Made by a program: the position numbers and the translations under genes | Assembly (NCBI GenBank): GCA_009823505.1 | Contig: VZQC01005070.1 | Span: 5,028,637-5,092,636, forward strand | Source of the DNA: Rhizomys pruinosus | Taxonomy: Eukaryota > Chordata > Mammalia > Rodentia > Spalacidae | Direction: 5' to 3' | DNA length: 64,000 nucleotides | The notes under the pieces: generated by a model | Databases searched by the model: none | Told to the model about the DNA's origin: nothing | The model's input: only the letters and a program-made list of their open reading frames with translations | Shown here: one piece after another, positions 10,814 through 22,249 of the stretch | Layout of the letters: every line of letters starts with the position of its first letter | Numbering within the stretch: position 1 is the stretch's first letter

Positions 10814-11690
10814 ATACCTGCAAGAAGAGAGGCGATAAGGCCCTGCTGTTGAAGACCTGATGCAAGCATGGGAAAGATGTATTGAGACCACACTTGCAAG
10901 TGTACAGTTGGTCTCTTGAATGCCAGAGAGTGTTACCAAAGGCCACTAAACCAATAAAGCAAAAATTGGTCTCCTTGAATCAAGCAAGACTCCTCCGTCA
11001 GCATCAGCTACACCTCACCTGCCTGGAAATACTGTGCAGCAGTGGCAGCCATATGCCTGCAGATCCCAAATCTAATTGGCTATTAGCTCTCTCCTTGGAG
11101 GAATAATTCACCACTGATGCCACAAGCTTACATCCTCTAGTGGTTAGGAGAAGTTATAAGCCACAGTAAGACCTTGTCATCCTTCACAGAAAAAATATAA
11201 TTCATGGAGTAGCATACCATCCAAACATCTGTGTCTATACCAAAGTAACCTACCATAATAATTATTACTGTTTAAATACCTATATATCTAATTGCTTGTG
11301 CTTCATTAGTAGGATTGAAAGGTTATTCCTGGACAAACTTTCATGTCAACCCATGAAAGGAAACAGCCAGAACTGATCAGAGTCCAAAACGACATCTCCA
11401 GAGAAAGCAGACTGTTTTGCTTCTCGTACACCAGTACCCATTTTCTAAGCCTAGGGAACAATCTGCAGAAGAGGGGGCGTGGTAGAATGTAAGGGCTGCA
11501 ATTGGGGTAAATGGCGAAACTATAGCAACATAGTCTGGACACTTATTTGGTCAACATGATTGTACATAAAAGCCCCACCAGCTGGATGGTGGGAGATATG
11601 GGCTGTGTGGGTTTGGGCATAGCTGCTTGCAAATTGGTTCATGCTTGTACTCATAACTTATTACTTATAAAAAAATTGAAAAAATAATAA
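10814..11690 (+). mobile_element. LTR-like module without L1 tail
   Basis: It is a diverged copy of the module at 4307-5215, starting at the same base (ATACCTGCAAGAAGAG) and ending in a similar TTATTACTTATAAAAAAATTG. Unlike the copies at 1669 and 4307, it has no L1 3' UTR after the A-rich run. GTACATAAAAGCCCCACC at about 11561 looks like a TATA box and would sit about 100 bp before the end, where an LTR core promoter belongs. No coding capacity. An LTR origin is my inference; the family is not one I can name. Confidence 0.5.
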
Positions 11691-11699
11691 ATAAAATAT

Positions 11700-13460
11700 T
11701 TTAAATAGAGTATCAGTATATTACAAACCTCTTCTTAATTGTTTGCTTTATTCAGGCCCAAAATATTATTATTTTGTAATTCTATTAAAGGATATGGATT
11801 GCTGTTACTTATGTGACAAATTAAAAATGAAGTGTCAAAATGAAAAAAATGTAAACTTTCACATATGCTCTAAGAACAATTAGGCAATAAAAACTAGGTT
11901 CAGTTAGAATGGTTTAGTATGCCTTATTATTTCCCTATCAACTAAAACAAATGATTCAAATTGAGGCTGTAATTTTTTTAAGTCCTAGTGGCAAAGTACA
12001 CGGTTTTGTTTTGTTTTATTTTACCTTTTATAAAACTGGCACAGAAGTATGCATAAGCACCATATCCCTTGTGGGCTGAATACCAGCCCTCTGTAAATTG
12101 AATTTAAAGATGTTTATCTCTCATTACCAATACTTGGATTAGCAGCCTGTCAATCTTTTTAGAGTTATGTGTCTACTCTGATGACTTTTTTCAGCAAATC
12201 AAACGTGGCATTTCCAGAAAATTAATCTTAGATTTTTACAAGAAATAATGGAGAACTGATTTCCTTTAAAACTAGTTTCTGCTAGAGTAGGGACTAAAAG
12301 TGGAGGGTAAGAACCACTGTTCTTAAATTTTTCTTGTAACAAGATATATGAATCTGTGAAAGTGGAAATAGAGCAGCATTCTTTTCTTTCTTTCCTTTAT
12401 AATAACAAGATTCAGCTGGCCCTTAACAGTGTGACTCTGCCGAACTGTCGGGGTTGTACACTGAATCAAGCTCCCCCAGAGCCCTGTTTTGTAAGCAGAA
12501 GCCACTAATAAAAGTGACCTTAATGGCTGATTTGGGTGCTCCTTACAGCGCACCTGCATCCTCACTTCCAGGTCCTGAGCAGCTCAGAGCTGGGGTGCCT
12601 CTGCTGTGCGCCTCCAGGTGTCATTAACGGATCATTGAGTCAACAGATCATGACAGCGCCTTTGGAAAACTCTAGCTTCACATTATATGGCTCTCTGCCC
12701 AGGGGGTTACACTGAGGCTTTAACAGCCCGCAGTGTGACTTAAAGAAATTCAAGAAGAAAAAAGGATGTGTTTCAGGTAGGTCAAAATAATAGAATATCG
12801 AAGAAACTGAACAAGGATCTTAAATATGGGCTCCTGAGGAATAGAAAACTGTTTCAAAACACATTTTAGGATAGTATTAAACATAACTATGTATCCCTTA
12901 AATAAACGAGTTAACTTAAAGAGTCAGTTTTATTCTAAATGCTCAGAATTTCCCACATCCCACACCCCAAACACAGAGTTTTGATTTGTTATTGTTGTTT
13001 TGTGTGGTTTCTGGAATTGTTTTTGGTTTGGTTTGTTGTTGTTGACGATGTTGTTATTTCTGTTTGTGTCATTCATTGACATACAAAACATACAGACTTT
13101 TCAGCTTTGATCTGAAGTCACTTTATGCTCATTTTCTGTTAGTCTTTTCATCGGTTGGGATGTACTCTTAAGAATTCTAGCATGAAAAAAAAAGAATTCT
13201 AGCATGAATAGTTTATGATAAACTCTCTCAGGAATGGCTAAGATGGAGAAATTAATTTAAAAATTCAATTATTTGTAGGCATCTTGATTTGGCAGCAACT
13301 TCCACTTTTGTGCCTTAAATATAACTACCTGATATTTGATATTTGAACATGGGTGTGTGTGAAGGAGAGATAGAAATAGAGAACTTGATTCAAGCATCAG
13401 GGAAAGTTTACCATTTCTAACAGAATAGATTCTTTTTTCTTATTTAAGAATAGTATTGGC
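11700..13460. other. Mostly unique sequence
   Basis: Apart from short homopolymer and TTTG/TTGT-rich runs near 12005 and 12980-13060, I see no repeat family. A GC-richer block at 12400-12780 is discussed as a finding. No supported exon. Confidence 0.4.
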
Positions 13461-13462
13461 TT

Positions 13463-13708
13463 GGGGCTCCTGAGATACCTCAGGAGCTAAAAGTACTTGC
13501 TGCTCTTCCAGAGGAGCTGGGTCCATTTCCAGCACACAGATTGTGGATAACAACCATCTTTAACTCCAATTGCAGGGGCTCTGATGTCCTCTTCTCTCTC
13601 CCCCCTGCATTGCCTGCGAGGGTGCAGTTGCATAAATGCAGGCAAAACACACCCACACACACCCACACACACATATATGTTTGTATGTAATTAACTTAAA
13701 TTTTAAAC
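13463..13708 (+). mobile_element. Old B2/B3-type SINE
   Basis: GGGGCTCC, GCTCTTCCAGAGGAGCTGG, TCCATTTCCAGCACACA and a CACACACCC-rich tail are decayed landmarks of the tRNA-derived SINEs. AGAATAGTATTGGCTT before and AGAATATTGTTGGCTT after form a target-site duplication. Confidence 0.7.
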
Positions 13709-13929
13709 AGAATATTGTTGGCTTAACAGTTGCTACTACTTATAATATCTAGCTATTGAGAGACACTGGGCCATGATTTTTCAAGGGAGTATGATGTTGA
13801 AAACAAAGCCATCACTATTATTTGAGTACCTTAATTAACACTTCAAAAATATATCAAGCTGAGAGTTCTCAAATGATAAAGTACAAATGACTGAGGATTT
13901 TTTTAATGTTTAATACTCATCACGGAAAT

Positions 13930-15930
13930 AGAAACCAAAAGCCCTTTGAGACTTCATCTTGGTTCAATCAGAATAGCTAAAATGAAAAAAAAAAAAAAAA
14001 AGATAGTAACACATGCTGGTGTGTGTGTGCGGGGGGAAGACTTATTCACTTCTGGTAGGAGTACAGACCTACAGACCAGGCCACCCACTAGGGAAAACAG
14101 TGTGTAGGTTCATCAAAGTCTAGAAATACATCTACCACAAGAGCCAGCTATTCCTCCCTTGTGTATTTATCCACCTACAGACACACCTGATAGTCCACGG
14201 TCATTTCTGCTCTATTCACAATAGCCAAGAAGTGGAAACAGCCTAGATATCTATCAAGTGATCAATGGATAATAAAAATATGGTCCATTTACACAATTGA
14301 ATATTATTCATCTCTTAGGAAAAATGAAATCATGACGTTCTCAGATAAATGGATGGAGATGGAAACAATCATTCTCAATGAGGTAACCCAGAACCAAAAG
14401 TCAAAGAATGCCTGTTTTCTCTTATTTGGGAGTGTTTTCTTGGAATCTTGAGATATGTGTGTTTCATTTGAAATAGCCACTGAGGACAGGAGAATAGTAA
14501 GTGGCCATTTGAAAGGGGGCTGTCAAGGGAGGGAAGATAGAACACAGTGACAAAAAAGATTAAAGCAGAACAATGGACTAAGGTTAAGTAGAATGAGGGA
14601 GCAGAGGACAGGGCAAAGGAGGAAATATGGGGAGGGACAGCTAACACTGAACACACACTGAAAAACTTATCTGGAACTTCCTAAAATATATGCATACTTA
14701 TATAAAGATGTTTAAATGGACTTATCTTATAGCTAGGTGACATTCCCTCTGCTAGATAGATACTAGGCTAACAAATAAAAACTGTAGTGTCAGAAATAGG
14801 ATACCTCTTTTGGAGTTGTGGCTATTAAGTTCCCGTAAACCTTAAACATTTCAAGCTATTGTCAATGCTCTTAGTTTCTCATCGAAGCTTGATATTAAGT
14901 CAGTACTGCCTAAGACACAACATACTTGAATCATAGAGTATGGAGGAATCAATCTGGTGCTGACCTAAAGCTTAACCCCATTAGCCAGCTTTCACTGCGC
15001 TGGAAGGCGTTACACATGATACCACAACAGAATATTAACAATCAGTTTTACTCACCTGTGAACACTGCAACCTGCAATAATATCTGGCCTGGCAATACAT
15101 GCTCACAGGTACAATAGTAGCATGAACACCATGGGAGTAACCAATCACTTTCTAATTGGATGTAACACCAGATCACACGATGAAACCCTTATCTAGTATT
15201 GTTATTGGATCCAAGAACTTGTGGCCCTAGGAGAGAACTTTTCTATTACCCTACTAAATGGGTATAGTATTAAACCAAATCAGCATGGCTTATTATTATA
15301 CCTATAGATTAGTGCATTCCTCAGCCCTCATTGTAGAAGCTTTCTTTTTGAAGGAGAAAGTGTGACATACAATCCAAGGAGCAGAGAATAAGGAACTATC
15401 TAATGCTGAGCTATAAAAGATTCACCTACACCACACCCTCTCTTCCAAAGGTTGGGGATCATTTTGGAAGAGTAGGTTTAAAAATTTTTAAGAGCTAGAT
15501 ACAGTGGATTATTATAAGGAAGCAGGGGGTGAACAGGACAGATGAACATCTGAACTCAGCATTTATGACAGCATCCGCAAGACTTGTGCAAATTCAATTC
15601 AGATAAAAGTCTCAGCAGGGAGAAGAGAAGTGAGCATGATGGCTTACTCTGAGCTGGGGAACTACTGGCCATTGATAACTCCTGGGCAGAGGAGAGTTAA
15701 TTTTCTTTAGGAGCACAGCCCCTGGAAGATTGACCACACTCCTTCGGATGGCAACACAGCCCAGAGTATGTGGGCATCGCAGATTCATCTTGATGGGTCT
15801 AAAGCATTAGCAGACACAAAGTTTGCTGTGTAGAGACCTGGATGGAGGTTGTGGATGAGGGCTGATTATAAGAAAACTAAATTACATGAAATTCTCAAAG
15901 AACTAATAAAAACGAGAATAAAAATAAAAC
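13930..15930 (+). mobile_element. Old L1 with Lx-type long 3' UTR
   Basis: 13930-14450 is decayed ORF2 C-terminal DNA (AATAGCCAAGAAGTGGAAAC, ATAAATGGATGGAGATGG, AATGAGGTAACCCAGAACC). A microsatellite-like A run interrupts it at 13985. From about 14650 to 15930 the sequence follows the long 3' UTR of the murine Lx subfamilies as I remember it: CACACCCTCTCTTCCAAAGG, GCAGGGAGAAGAGAAG, GATTGACCACACTCC and the terminal GAAATTCTCAAAGAACTAAT-AAAA. Lx elements date from early murine or muroid radiation, so this is an old insertion. Confidence 0.75.
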
Positions 15931-15976
15931 ATCCCATTTTATAAATATGAAGAGGGTAAGAAAAATCGTATATCTT

Positions 15977-16330
15977 GTACTCCTCAGGTCTTCTGTAGTG
16001 GCTAGGGTATATTTGCATGTGTGTCATATGTTTGTGTATGTGAGTATGTATGGGTATGTGGAAGTATTTATCTGTTTATGTGTATCTGTATGTATTTGAG
16101 TGTTTTGAATGGTGTATGTATGAGTATGTGTATATGTGTGTATGTTTGTATATGTGTTTGTGTGTGTATATGTGTATGTCTGTGTGTTTGTGAGTGTGGG
16201 TGTGGGTATGTATGTGTGGGGAGGGTCACTAATATGCAGACCAGAGTTCAACCCTGTGTATTGTTCCTCAGCAGCCAAACCTTTTTTATTTGAGGCATAT
16301 TTTCTCATTAACTTGTTAATTTTCCAATCG
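15977..16330 (-). repeat. GT-rich tract beside a B4/B3-like SINE remnant
   Basis: 16015-16222 is an imperfect TG/TATG-rich microsatellite. The following GTCACTAATATGCAGACC and ATTGTTCCTCAGCAGCC, then a TTTTTTATTTGAGGC run, resemble the minus-strand 3' half of B4/B3 SINEs. Long frames here (Thr/His/Tyr on minus, Val/Cys on plus) are simply translated microsatellite. Confidence 0.5.
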
Positions 16331-16671
16331 ATTAGAATGACTGAATGACCAGAAAAAACAGGGGTGCAGGGGTGCACCTGTTTCCACCTTCAAAGCACTA
16401 GACTTTTAAGCCTAGTAGGACATCCAACTTCAATATGGATGCAGTAGAGTGAACTGAATATGTCAAGCTATTTACCACTGAACCCCCTTTATATGATGAA
16501 AACTTTGGATTTAGAATTACCCAACTGCATTGCTAAGAACACTCAATTTTACCTCCACTTTGGCTTCAGCCTTGAGAGAGGCAAGAGCTTCCTTCCATCT
16601 TCATGGAAGCTTATGCACCCTGTTTAAGAAGCTCTAAAAAAAGATGACCAACCTGGTTGAAAATACTGAAA

Positions 16672-18185
16672 TTCACTGGTGATACAGCATCGAGCATCAA
16701 CATCCAGAATATATAAACTACTCAAAAATAAAGAGAAAAATAAAAAAACCAAAAAAAAAAAGATGAACAGAGACTTCACCAATGAGGAAGTAAAGATGGC
16801 TGAAAAACATTTTAAAAAGTGTTCACCATCATTAATAAATAAGGAACTGCAAATTAAAACCACTCTAAGATTTCACCTCACTCTGATAAGACTGGCTAAG
16901 ATCAAGAAAAGAAAATATACCAAGTGCTGGAGAGGTTGTAGGGAAAGGGGAACACTTATCCACTTATCCACTGCTGGTGGGAATGGAAACTTATACAACC
17001 ACTGTGGAAAGCAGTGTGGAGAATCCTTAAAAGACTCAAAATGAGCCTCATTCACCTGATCCAGTCATACCACTCCTGGGTTATTATACCCACCAGACTC
17101 ATCCTACTGCAAAGATACAGGCACAGCCATGTTTATTGCAGCTCTTTTCACAATAGCAAGAGTTGGAACCAGCCCAAATGCCCCTCAACTGAGGACTGGA
17201 TAAGAAAATGTGGTATAGCGCGGGTGTGGTGGCGCGCACCTTTAATCCTAGCACTTGGGAGGCAGAGGTGGGCAGATCTCTGTGAGTTCAAGGCCAACCT
17301 GGACTACAGAAGTGAGTTCCAGGCCAGCTGGGGCAACAGGGAGAGCTGTCTCAAAAAGACCAAAAAATAAAAAATAAAGAAAAATGTGGTATATCTACAC
17401 AATGGAGCTCTATGCAGTGGTAAAAAAGATGACATCATGAGATTTGCAGGTAAATGGATAGAACTGGAAGCAATTATGCTTAGTAAAGTAACACAGTCTC
17501 CCCCCCCCCAAAAAAATGGGGAATGGTTTCCTTCAATTGTGGATGCTAGTACCAAATCCTCCAATTGAAAGAAAAGTTGAGCTATGTTATTGTTATATTC
17601 TTTTCTATCTGAAAGTAACTGTGAATTCTTAATGAACCTAGAATTAACTTACCACCTACTTTCAGGCATGGTAATTAATGTACATGGGTGGAAAGTATAT
17701 ACTCATATTTTAGTAATATAAAATTAAAAGAAAAAATCTGAACCCTTGAACATAAAAAAAAATGTGACTTCTGGATGTTGAACCTTTGTCACATGGGTCA
17801 CTGTGAAGAGTTCCACTCTAAAACTGTTTTGGAATTAAACTAAGTTTATTTTTAGAGTTTGTAATTTGGTATATATATGGATATATATATGGAATATATG
17901 GATATATATATGGAATATATATATGGAATATATATGTATGCATATTTTGAGCAATACAAAATGAAAGGCAACAACCACGACAAAAAAGACTTAATCAAAA
18001 ACTGACCAAAACTGTAAACTTCTGTTTTAAATAGACTGAGAAAAAGATGCAAGACGGGACTTAACATGTATGGCAGAATGCATGAATGAACCCTGGCGTA
18101 GGGGGTACAGATCGGGGAAAAGGTCTAAATTTGATTAATAAATGTTGTATGAAATATACAAAAGCTCAATAAAAATTAAGGGAGA
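16672..18185 (+). pseudogene. L1 ORF2 C-terminus and 3' UTR, copy A
   Basis: A 5'-truncated L1 starting at the TTCACTGGTGATACA point of ORF2. It includes KCWRGCRERGTLIH with an extra in-frame CACTTATC repeat at about 16955-16970, WxxLKRLKMSL-like sequence, and a B1 insertion at 17218-17377. ORF2 ends near 17490. The 3' UTR of about 700 bp contains a TATATATGG repeat (17871-17940) and ends GTATGAAATATACAAAAGC, TCAATAAAAATTAAG. Confidence 0.85.
17218..17377 (+). mobile_element. B1 SINE inside L1, copy A
   Basis: A full-length B1: GCGCGGGTGTGGTGGCGCGC, CTTTAATCCTAGCACTTGGG, AAGGCCAACCTGG, ending CTCAAAAAGACC and an A-rich tail. It is flanked by the target-site duplication AAGAAAATGTGGTAT. Five-prime CpGs are partly preserved, so it is fairly young. 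Confidence 0.92.
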
Positions 18186-18270
18186 AAAAAGTACTGAAGT
18201 TCATGATCCATAATTAGAATTTATCACTTGCTTTAGCTTATTTTTGTTCTCCCCTTTTCCTGCTTTAAAG

Positions 18271-18400
18271 CAGCAGTTCTCAAACTTAAAATTAATTATA
18301 ATCACATGTGGATATTGTTAATCACATCTATTATATCCTCTCTGGAGGGATAGTATTTCTAGTAGAGGGCTCTGTAGTATCTGTTACTCAGGATGCTGAT
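18271..18400 (+). mobile_element. MER5A-like DNA transposon remnant, copy A
   Basis: CAGCAGTTCTCAAACTTAAA resembles the terminal inverted repeat of the nonautonomous hAT-Charlie element MER5A, and TCAGGATGCTGATG fits its interior. The right terminal repeat is not recognisable. Mammal-wide, so older than the rodent SINEs around it. Confidence 0.55.
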
Positions 18401-18501
18401 GAAAGAAGAGCAGTTGGGATTAGGATTTTGCCATCTTAAAGTGAGAAAAGTGTCTCAGAAGAGAGGTATGAGTGGGCAGGAGAGGGAGGAGGAAGAAAGA
18501 T

Positions 18502-18552
<51 letters not shown>
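18502..18552 (+). repeat. (GA)n microsatellite, copy A
   Basis: About 50 bp of GA, with one AGAAG interruption. The paired tract at 25703-25755 is uninterrupted and slightly longer. Confidence 0.95.
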
Positions 18553-18557
<5 letters not shown>

Positions 18558-18810
18558 ATCTTTAATCACATTGCACTTGGAAACTAATTAGGTCAAAACT
18601 ATGAGTATCATCTTTGCCTTCTGTATGTTCAGACTAGCACACACATGCTTTCAATAGCAGCAGTAGATTTCGCTGGCTCATCGCTTATAGTAATGGATAC
18701 TTGCTACATGAAAGGAGTCTCAACCACGATTCTAAGTTTAAGCAAAATGCTTAGCTTTCCAAACTTTCTATTTAAAATTATTTTTATTTACATTTTATTT
18801 TATTTATTTG

Positions 18811-18952
18811 TTTTTTTTTTGAAACAGGGTCTCCCTGCAGTACCAACTGTCCGGATCTACACTTTGTAGACTAGGCTGGTCTTGAAGTCACAGAGAAAGG
18901 CCCGGCTTCTGCCTCCCGAGTGCTGGGATTAAAGGCATGTGACACCATGCCA
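18811..18952 (-). mobile_element. B1 SINE, copy A
   Basis: Minus-strand B1: T-rich tail, GAAACAGGGTCTCCCTGCAG, CTAGGCTGGTCTTGAAGTCA, GTGCTGGGATTAAAGGCATG. Confidence 0.88.
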
Positions 18953-18956
18953 GTTT

Positions 18957-19170
18957 TATTTTTATTTTGTCATGAATGTTTTGCCTTGCGTATTTATTAA
19001 GCTGGCATACAGAAGGGCATCAGATCCTGTAGGCCAGAAGAGGGCATCAGATCCCTGGAACTGGAATATGGAAGGATGAGCTGTTCATGTCGGTATGGGA
19101 TTCAAACTCGGATCCCTTTGTGAGAGCAGCCAGTGAATGATTTTAAACACTGCGCCATCTAACCAGCCCC
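18957..19170 (-). mobile_element. B3/B2-type SINE, copy A
   Basis: Minus strand: GCCAGAAGAGGGCATCAGAT, CAAACTCGGATCC, GCGCCATCTAACCAGCCCC. It lies next to the B1 at 18811. A repeated GAAG-GGCATCAGATCC at 19012 and 19036 is an internal duplication. Confidence 0.8.
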
Positions 19171-19387
19171 CATTTCAAAAATTCCTAATGGGCTAAGTGA
19201 GTAAGTAATATGACAACTGAGAACAAGGAACGTTGTGCTTCCTTTATATTAATACTGCTTTTAATATATTTATCTTTTTTTCAATAAAGAAATTATATAG
19301 CTAATAAGTAGCAAATTTTAAAAAAGTCTATAGAATGTGGCTAGGGTTGAAGGAAGCTATATTAAACTCCTATCTGCTTATCATTTC

Positions 19388-19467
19388 CCTTTTTGGTCCT
19401 GGGGATGAATCCGGTGCCACCCAGTGCTATCAAGTACTCTGCCACCGAACTGCATCCTCAGCCCTTA
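19388..19467 (-). mobile_element. ID/B4-type SINE fragment, copy A
   Basis: TTGGTCCTGGGGATGAATCC, CAAGTACTCTGCCACCGAAC and CATCCTCAGCCCTT are the complement of an ID-type tRNA-derived head. Confidence 0.6.
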
Positions 19468-20031
19468 CATAGCACTTTAGAGTAACTACTAGTCTTGTCA
19501 GTTACATTATAGTTGTCCTTTCCTCTGTAACACTAGGGACACTAGTAACTGGGGACAATTCTAAAAATATGAAACAAAAGTTTTCAACAGTATCCATTAT
19601 ATGTGATACAGCTTTGAATCGTGTACCTATACCACTGTAAATTGTCAAGGAGCGTAGTATTTAATTGCTTTCTTTAGAGACGTTCCTGCTTAACATTCCG
19701 AAGATAAATTACCATATTTTGTGATATTTTTGATACACTTAAAGCTAAAATTATCTTCTAATGGTTGTTGACTGTGACAGTAAACAGTATGAATGTTCTC
19801 TGAATGTCCAAGAAACAACATATTCCAGTATTTGCTTCACAGGAAGTATATTTCTGGTTACTACTGTCTATGTCGTTATTTTTGCTTTACATTTATATTG
19901 AAGTTTAAGTCAAGAATAATCTATGACAGAATTTTCTTATGGTTATTCTTTCAAAAATAAAAATGTTTACTTTAAAGCAATAAGTCTCTTTTTCTTTTAT
20001 GCCTTCCTATTGTAGGAATTTAAGGTTTATA

Positions 20032-20216
20032 AGCTGGAGAGATGGCTCAGTAGAGATGTTCATGCACTGCTCTTCTTGAGTCTCAAGTTCAGATCTCAGC
20101 ACAAATATCAGATGATTCACAACTTCAATGTCCTCCCTGGATATTTAGGGCAACTGTGCATACTTGGTGCACATAAACTCATCCATGCACATACAATACA
20201 CATAAATAAAAAATAA
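20032..20216 (+). mobile_element. Decayed B2-like SINE, copy A
   Basis: AGCTGGAGAGATGGCTCAGT, ACTGCTCTTCTTGAGTC, TCAGATCTCAGCAC, ending ACATAAATAAAAAATAATT. Confidence 0.8.
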
Positions 20217-20616
20217 TTAAATATTTAATAGTAATTTAGTGGTTTGAATTTTTGTCTTGAATTACATTTATGCAATAAGTAATTTTATAAATCTATAATA
20301 TCATCAAGTATGGTGAAAAAACATATCTTCTTCTTCTGATAAAACCAATCCCTTTATTTCATAAATAATTACTTAATATTGAAGGAAAATAATGGATTTG
20401 ACTGTATTGTTTTGCCTTCACTACAATCTTTGTAATTGTCAAGTCACTTTCATATATTTTTTCCATACATTCATCTCTACTAGCCTAACTTAAGATAAAA
20501 TTAAACTTGATGCTTATGTCAGATAATAATCACACCATATCATACTATTATGCCTGGTATATATTACTTTAGTTTTAAATAATATTTTTAAATGGCTTTT
20601 TTATTTGTACAAGTAT

Positions 20617-20775
20617 TTGAATTTTTGGTGTTTATTGACATGTGAACAGTGCCTGCAAAAGCCAGAAGAGGACAGTAATAGAGCCTGAGCCTCCAAATGG
20701 ATGTTTGGAGTCAAACTCAGGTCCTCTGGAAGAATAGAAAATGCTTTTATTCCATGAGTCTTGTCTCCAGCCCCC
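20617..20775 (-). mobile_element. B3-like SINE, copy A
   Basis: Minus strand: GCCAGAAGAGGACAG, CAAACTCAGGTCCTCTGGAA, TGTCTCCAGCCCCC. Confidence 0.7.
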
Positions 20776-21097
20776 TTAAGGAATGCCTGGAAAAGCACTG
20801 TAAACTCTAAAACTGACATGTTTAGATTACCATGGTGCAATAATGTATCCTAGTTATAGTTTCTGTCTTCCTTAGTTGTATCTTTCCTTTCTGTTGAAAA
20901 ACTATGGTACAGAATAAAATCTTTATAAGGCTAATGATGTAGAACGCTGCAATTTCTGCAAAGACAACATAGAACATAATCTCCCTGGAAGTATCACTGT
21001 AGAAAATGGTTTTAAGTGATTGACCTCCCTATCCCTGCCTTCTCTGCACATTCAGTCATTAAACTCAATAGTCGCTTTTACAGAATGGAAGAAATGT

Positions 21098-21339
21098 ATT
21101 TTTTATTATTTATTTATTTTTATGTGTATGAATGTACTGTCTGCATGTAGGTTTGTGCACCCGTGTTCGTGCAATGCCGTGGAGGTCAGAAGAGGGTGTC
21201 GGATTCCCCTGGAACTGGAGTTCTCCTGGAATTGGGGTTACGGACGGTTTTCAGCCGCCATTGTGGTGCTGTGGATCGAGCCAGAGTCCTCTGCAAGAGC
21301 AGTCAGCGCTCCTAACCGCTAGGCCATCTCTCTAGCTCC
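21098..21339 (-). mobile_element. B2-like SINE with 17-bp duplication, copy A
   Basis: Minus strand from the A/T-rich tail to the TAGCTCC head. It carries the doubled CCTGGAACTGGAGTTCT unit that marks a subfamily here. ATGTATTTTT lies on both sides as a target-site duplication. Confidence 0.9.
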
Positions 21340-21642
21340 ATGTATTTTTTTTTTTTTAACTCAACAACTTTGTTTGGAAGATGAAGGATTTGCCCTATCA
21401 GTAGAGACCTGAGGCTATGAATCCCAGTAGGTGTCTGTGGGGAGGACCCATATTTGACACAGCATGTAAAATATCTGGCATTTGTAGAGGGTCTAATGAA
21501 ATCTACTGAATATGTGCACTGTGGATAATGAAGATTAGTTTTCTTGCTCTGTGTGTACGTGGGAAGTCTTAAGGCAGCTTTCCCCCACTTCTGATTTTCC
21601 TTCCTTGAGTTCCATCACTGGGATCTAAGTTTCATCACTTTA

Positions 21643-21869
21643 TTTTTTTAATTTTATTTATTTTTTATGTGTTATGAATGTACTGTCTGCATGTAGGTCC
21701 ATGCACCTGGTGTAGTGCAATGCCACGGAGGTCAGAAAGAATGTCTCAGATTCCCCTGGAACTGGAGTTAAAGATGGTTCTCAGCTGCATGTGGGTGCGG
21801 GGATCAAACTCCGCTCCTCTGCCAAGACCGTAGGTGCTCTTAACCACTCGACCATCTCTCCAGCCCCAT
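21643..21869 (-). mobile_element. B2-like SINE without duplication, copy A
   Basis: Minus strand; CCTGGAACTGGAGTTAAAGA is single. It is flanked by a perfect 16-bp target-site duplication AAGTTTCATCACTTTA at 21627-21642 and 21870-21885. Confidence 0.93.
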
Positions 21870-22149
21870 AAAGTTTCATCACTTTAGATGTCCACTTGAT
21901 CACATGGAGACACATTTGGGTATGTTGATAAGTCCTTTATAACTTGGAATAGAGCCCTGAATACATTCTAATTATATTGGCAAATAATATGGGCACCAGT
22001 TTATGCGGGAAAGGGCTGGGATAGTGCTCCAAAGAGCTGCTTCTTCACAAGCAAGGCAAAGAACATACCAGGTACTCAAGTCCGTCTCTCACAATGGATG
22101 AGTACCATCCACAGTTTTTAGGGACTTTCAATTTCTTGTGAGTGGTTGT

Positions 22150-22245
22150 TCTTCCTCCTCCTCCCCTCTTCCTCTTTCTCCTCCTCCTCCACTTCCTCCT
22201 TCCTCGTTTCTTCTTTCTCCTCCTCTTTCCCCTGCTTTATTTTTC
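22150..22245 (+). repeat. Pyrimidine-rich CCT/CTT tract, copy A
   Basis: Nearly pure C/T for about 95 bp, with TCC and CTTTCTCC units. Capable in principle of triplex formation. Ser-rich and Gly/Arg-rich frames across it are artefacts. Confidence 0.85.
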
Positions 22246-22249
22246 TTTT

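Noticed and set aside
12540..12615. A small exon bounded by CTTACAG and CCAGGTGT
   Set aside because: The donor lacks the usual GTAAG/GTGAG, there is no long open frame, and no neighbouring exon was seen.
16024..16377. 117-codon minus-strand frame rich in Thr/Tyr/His, and its plus-strand Cys/Val-rich partner (and the copies at 23205-23579)
   Set aside because: Both are translations of a GT-rich microsatellite.
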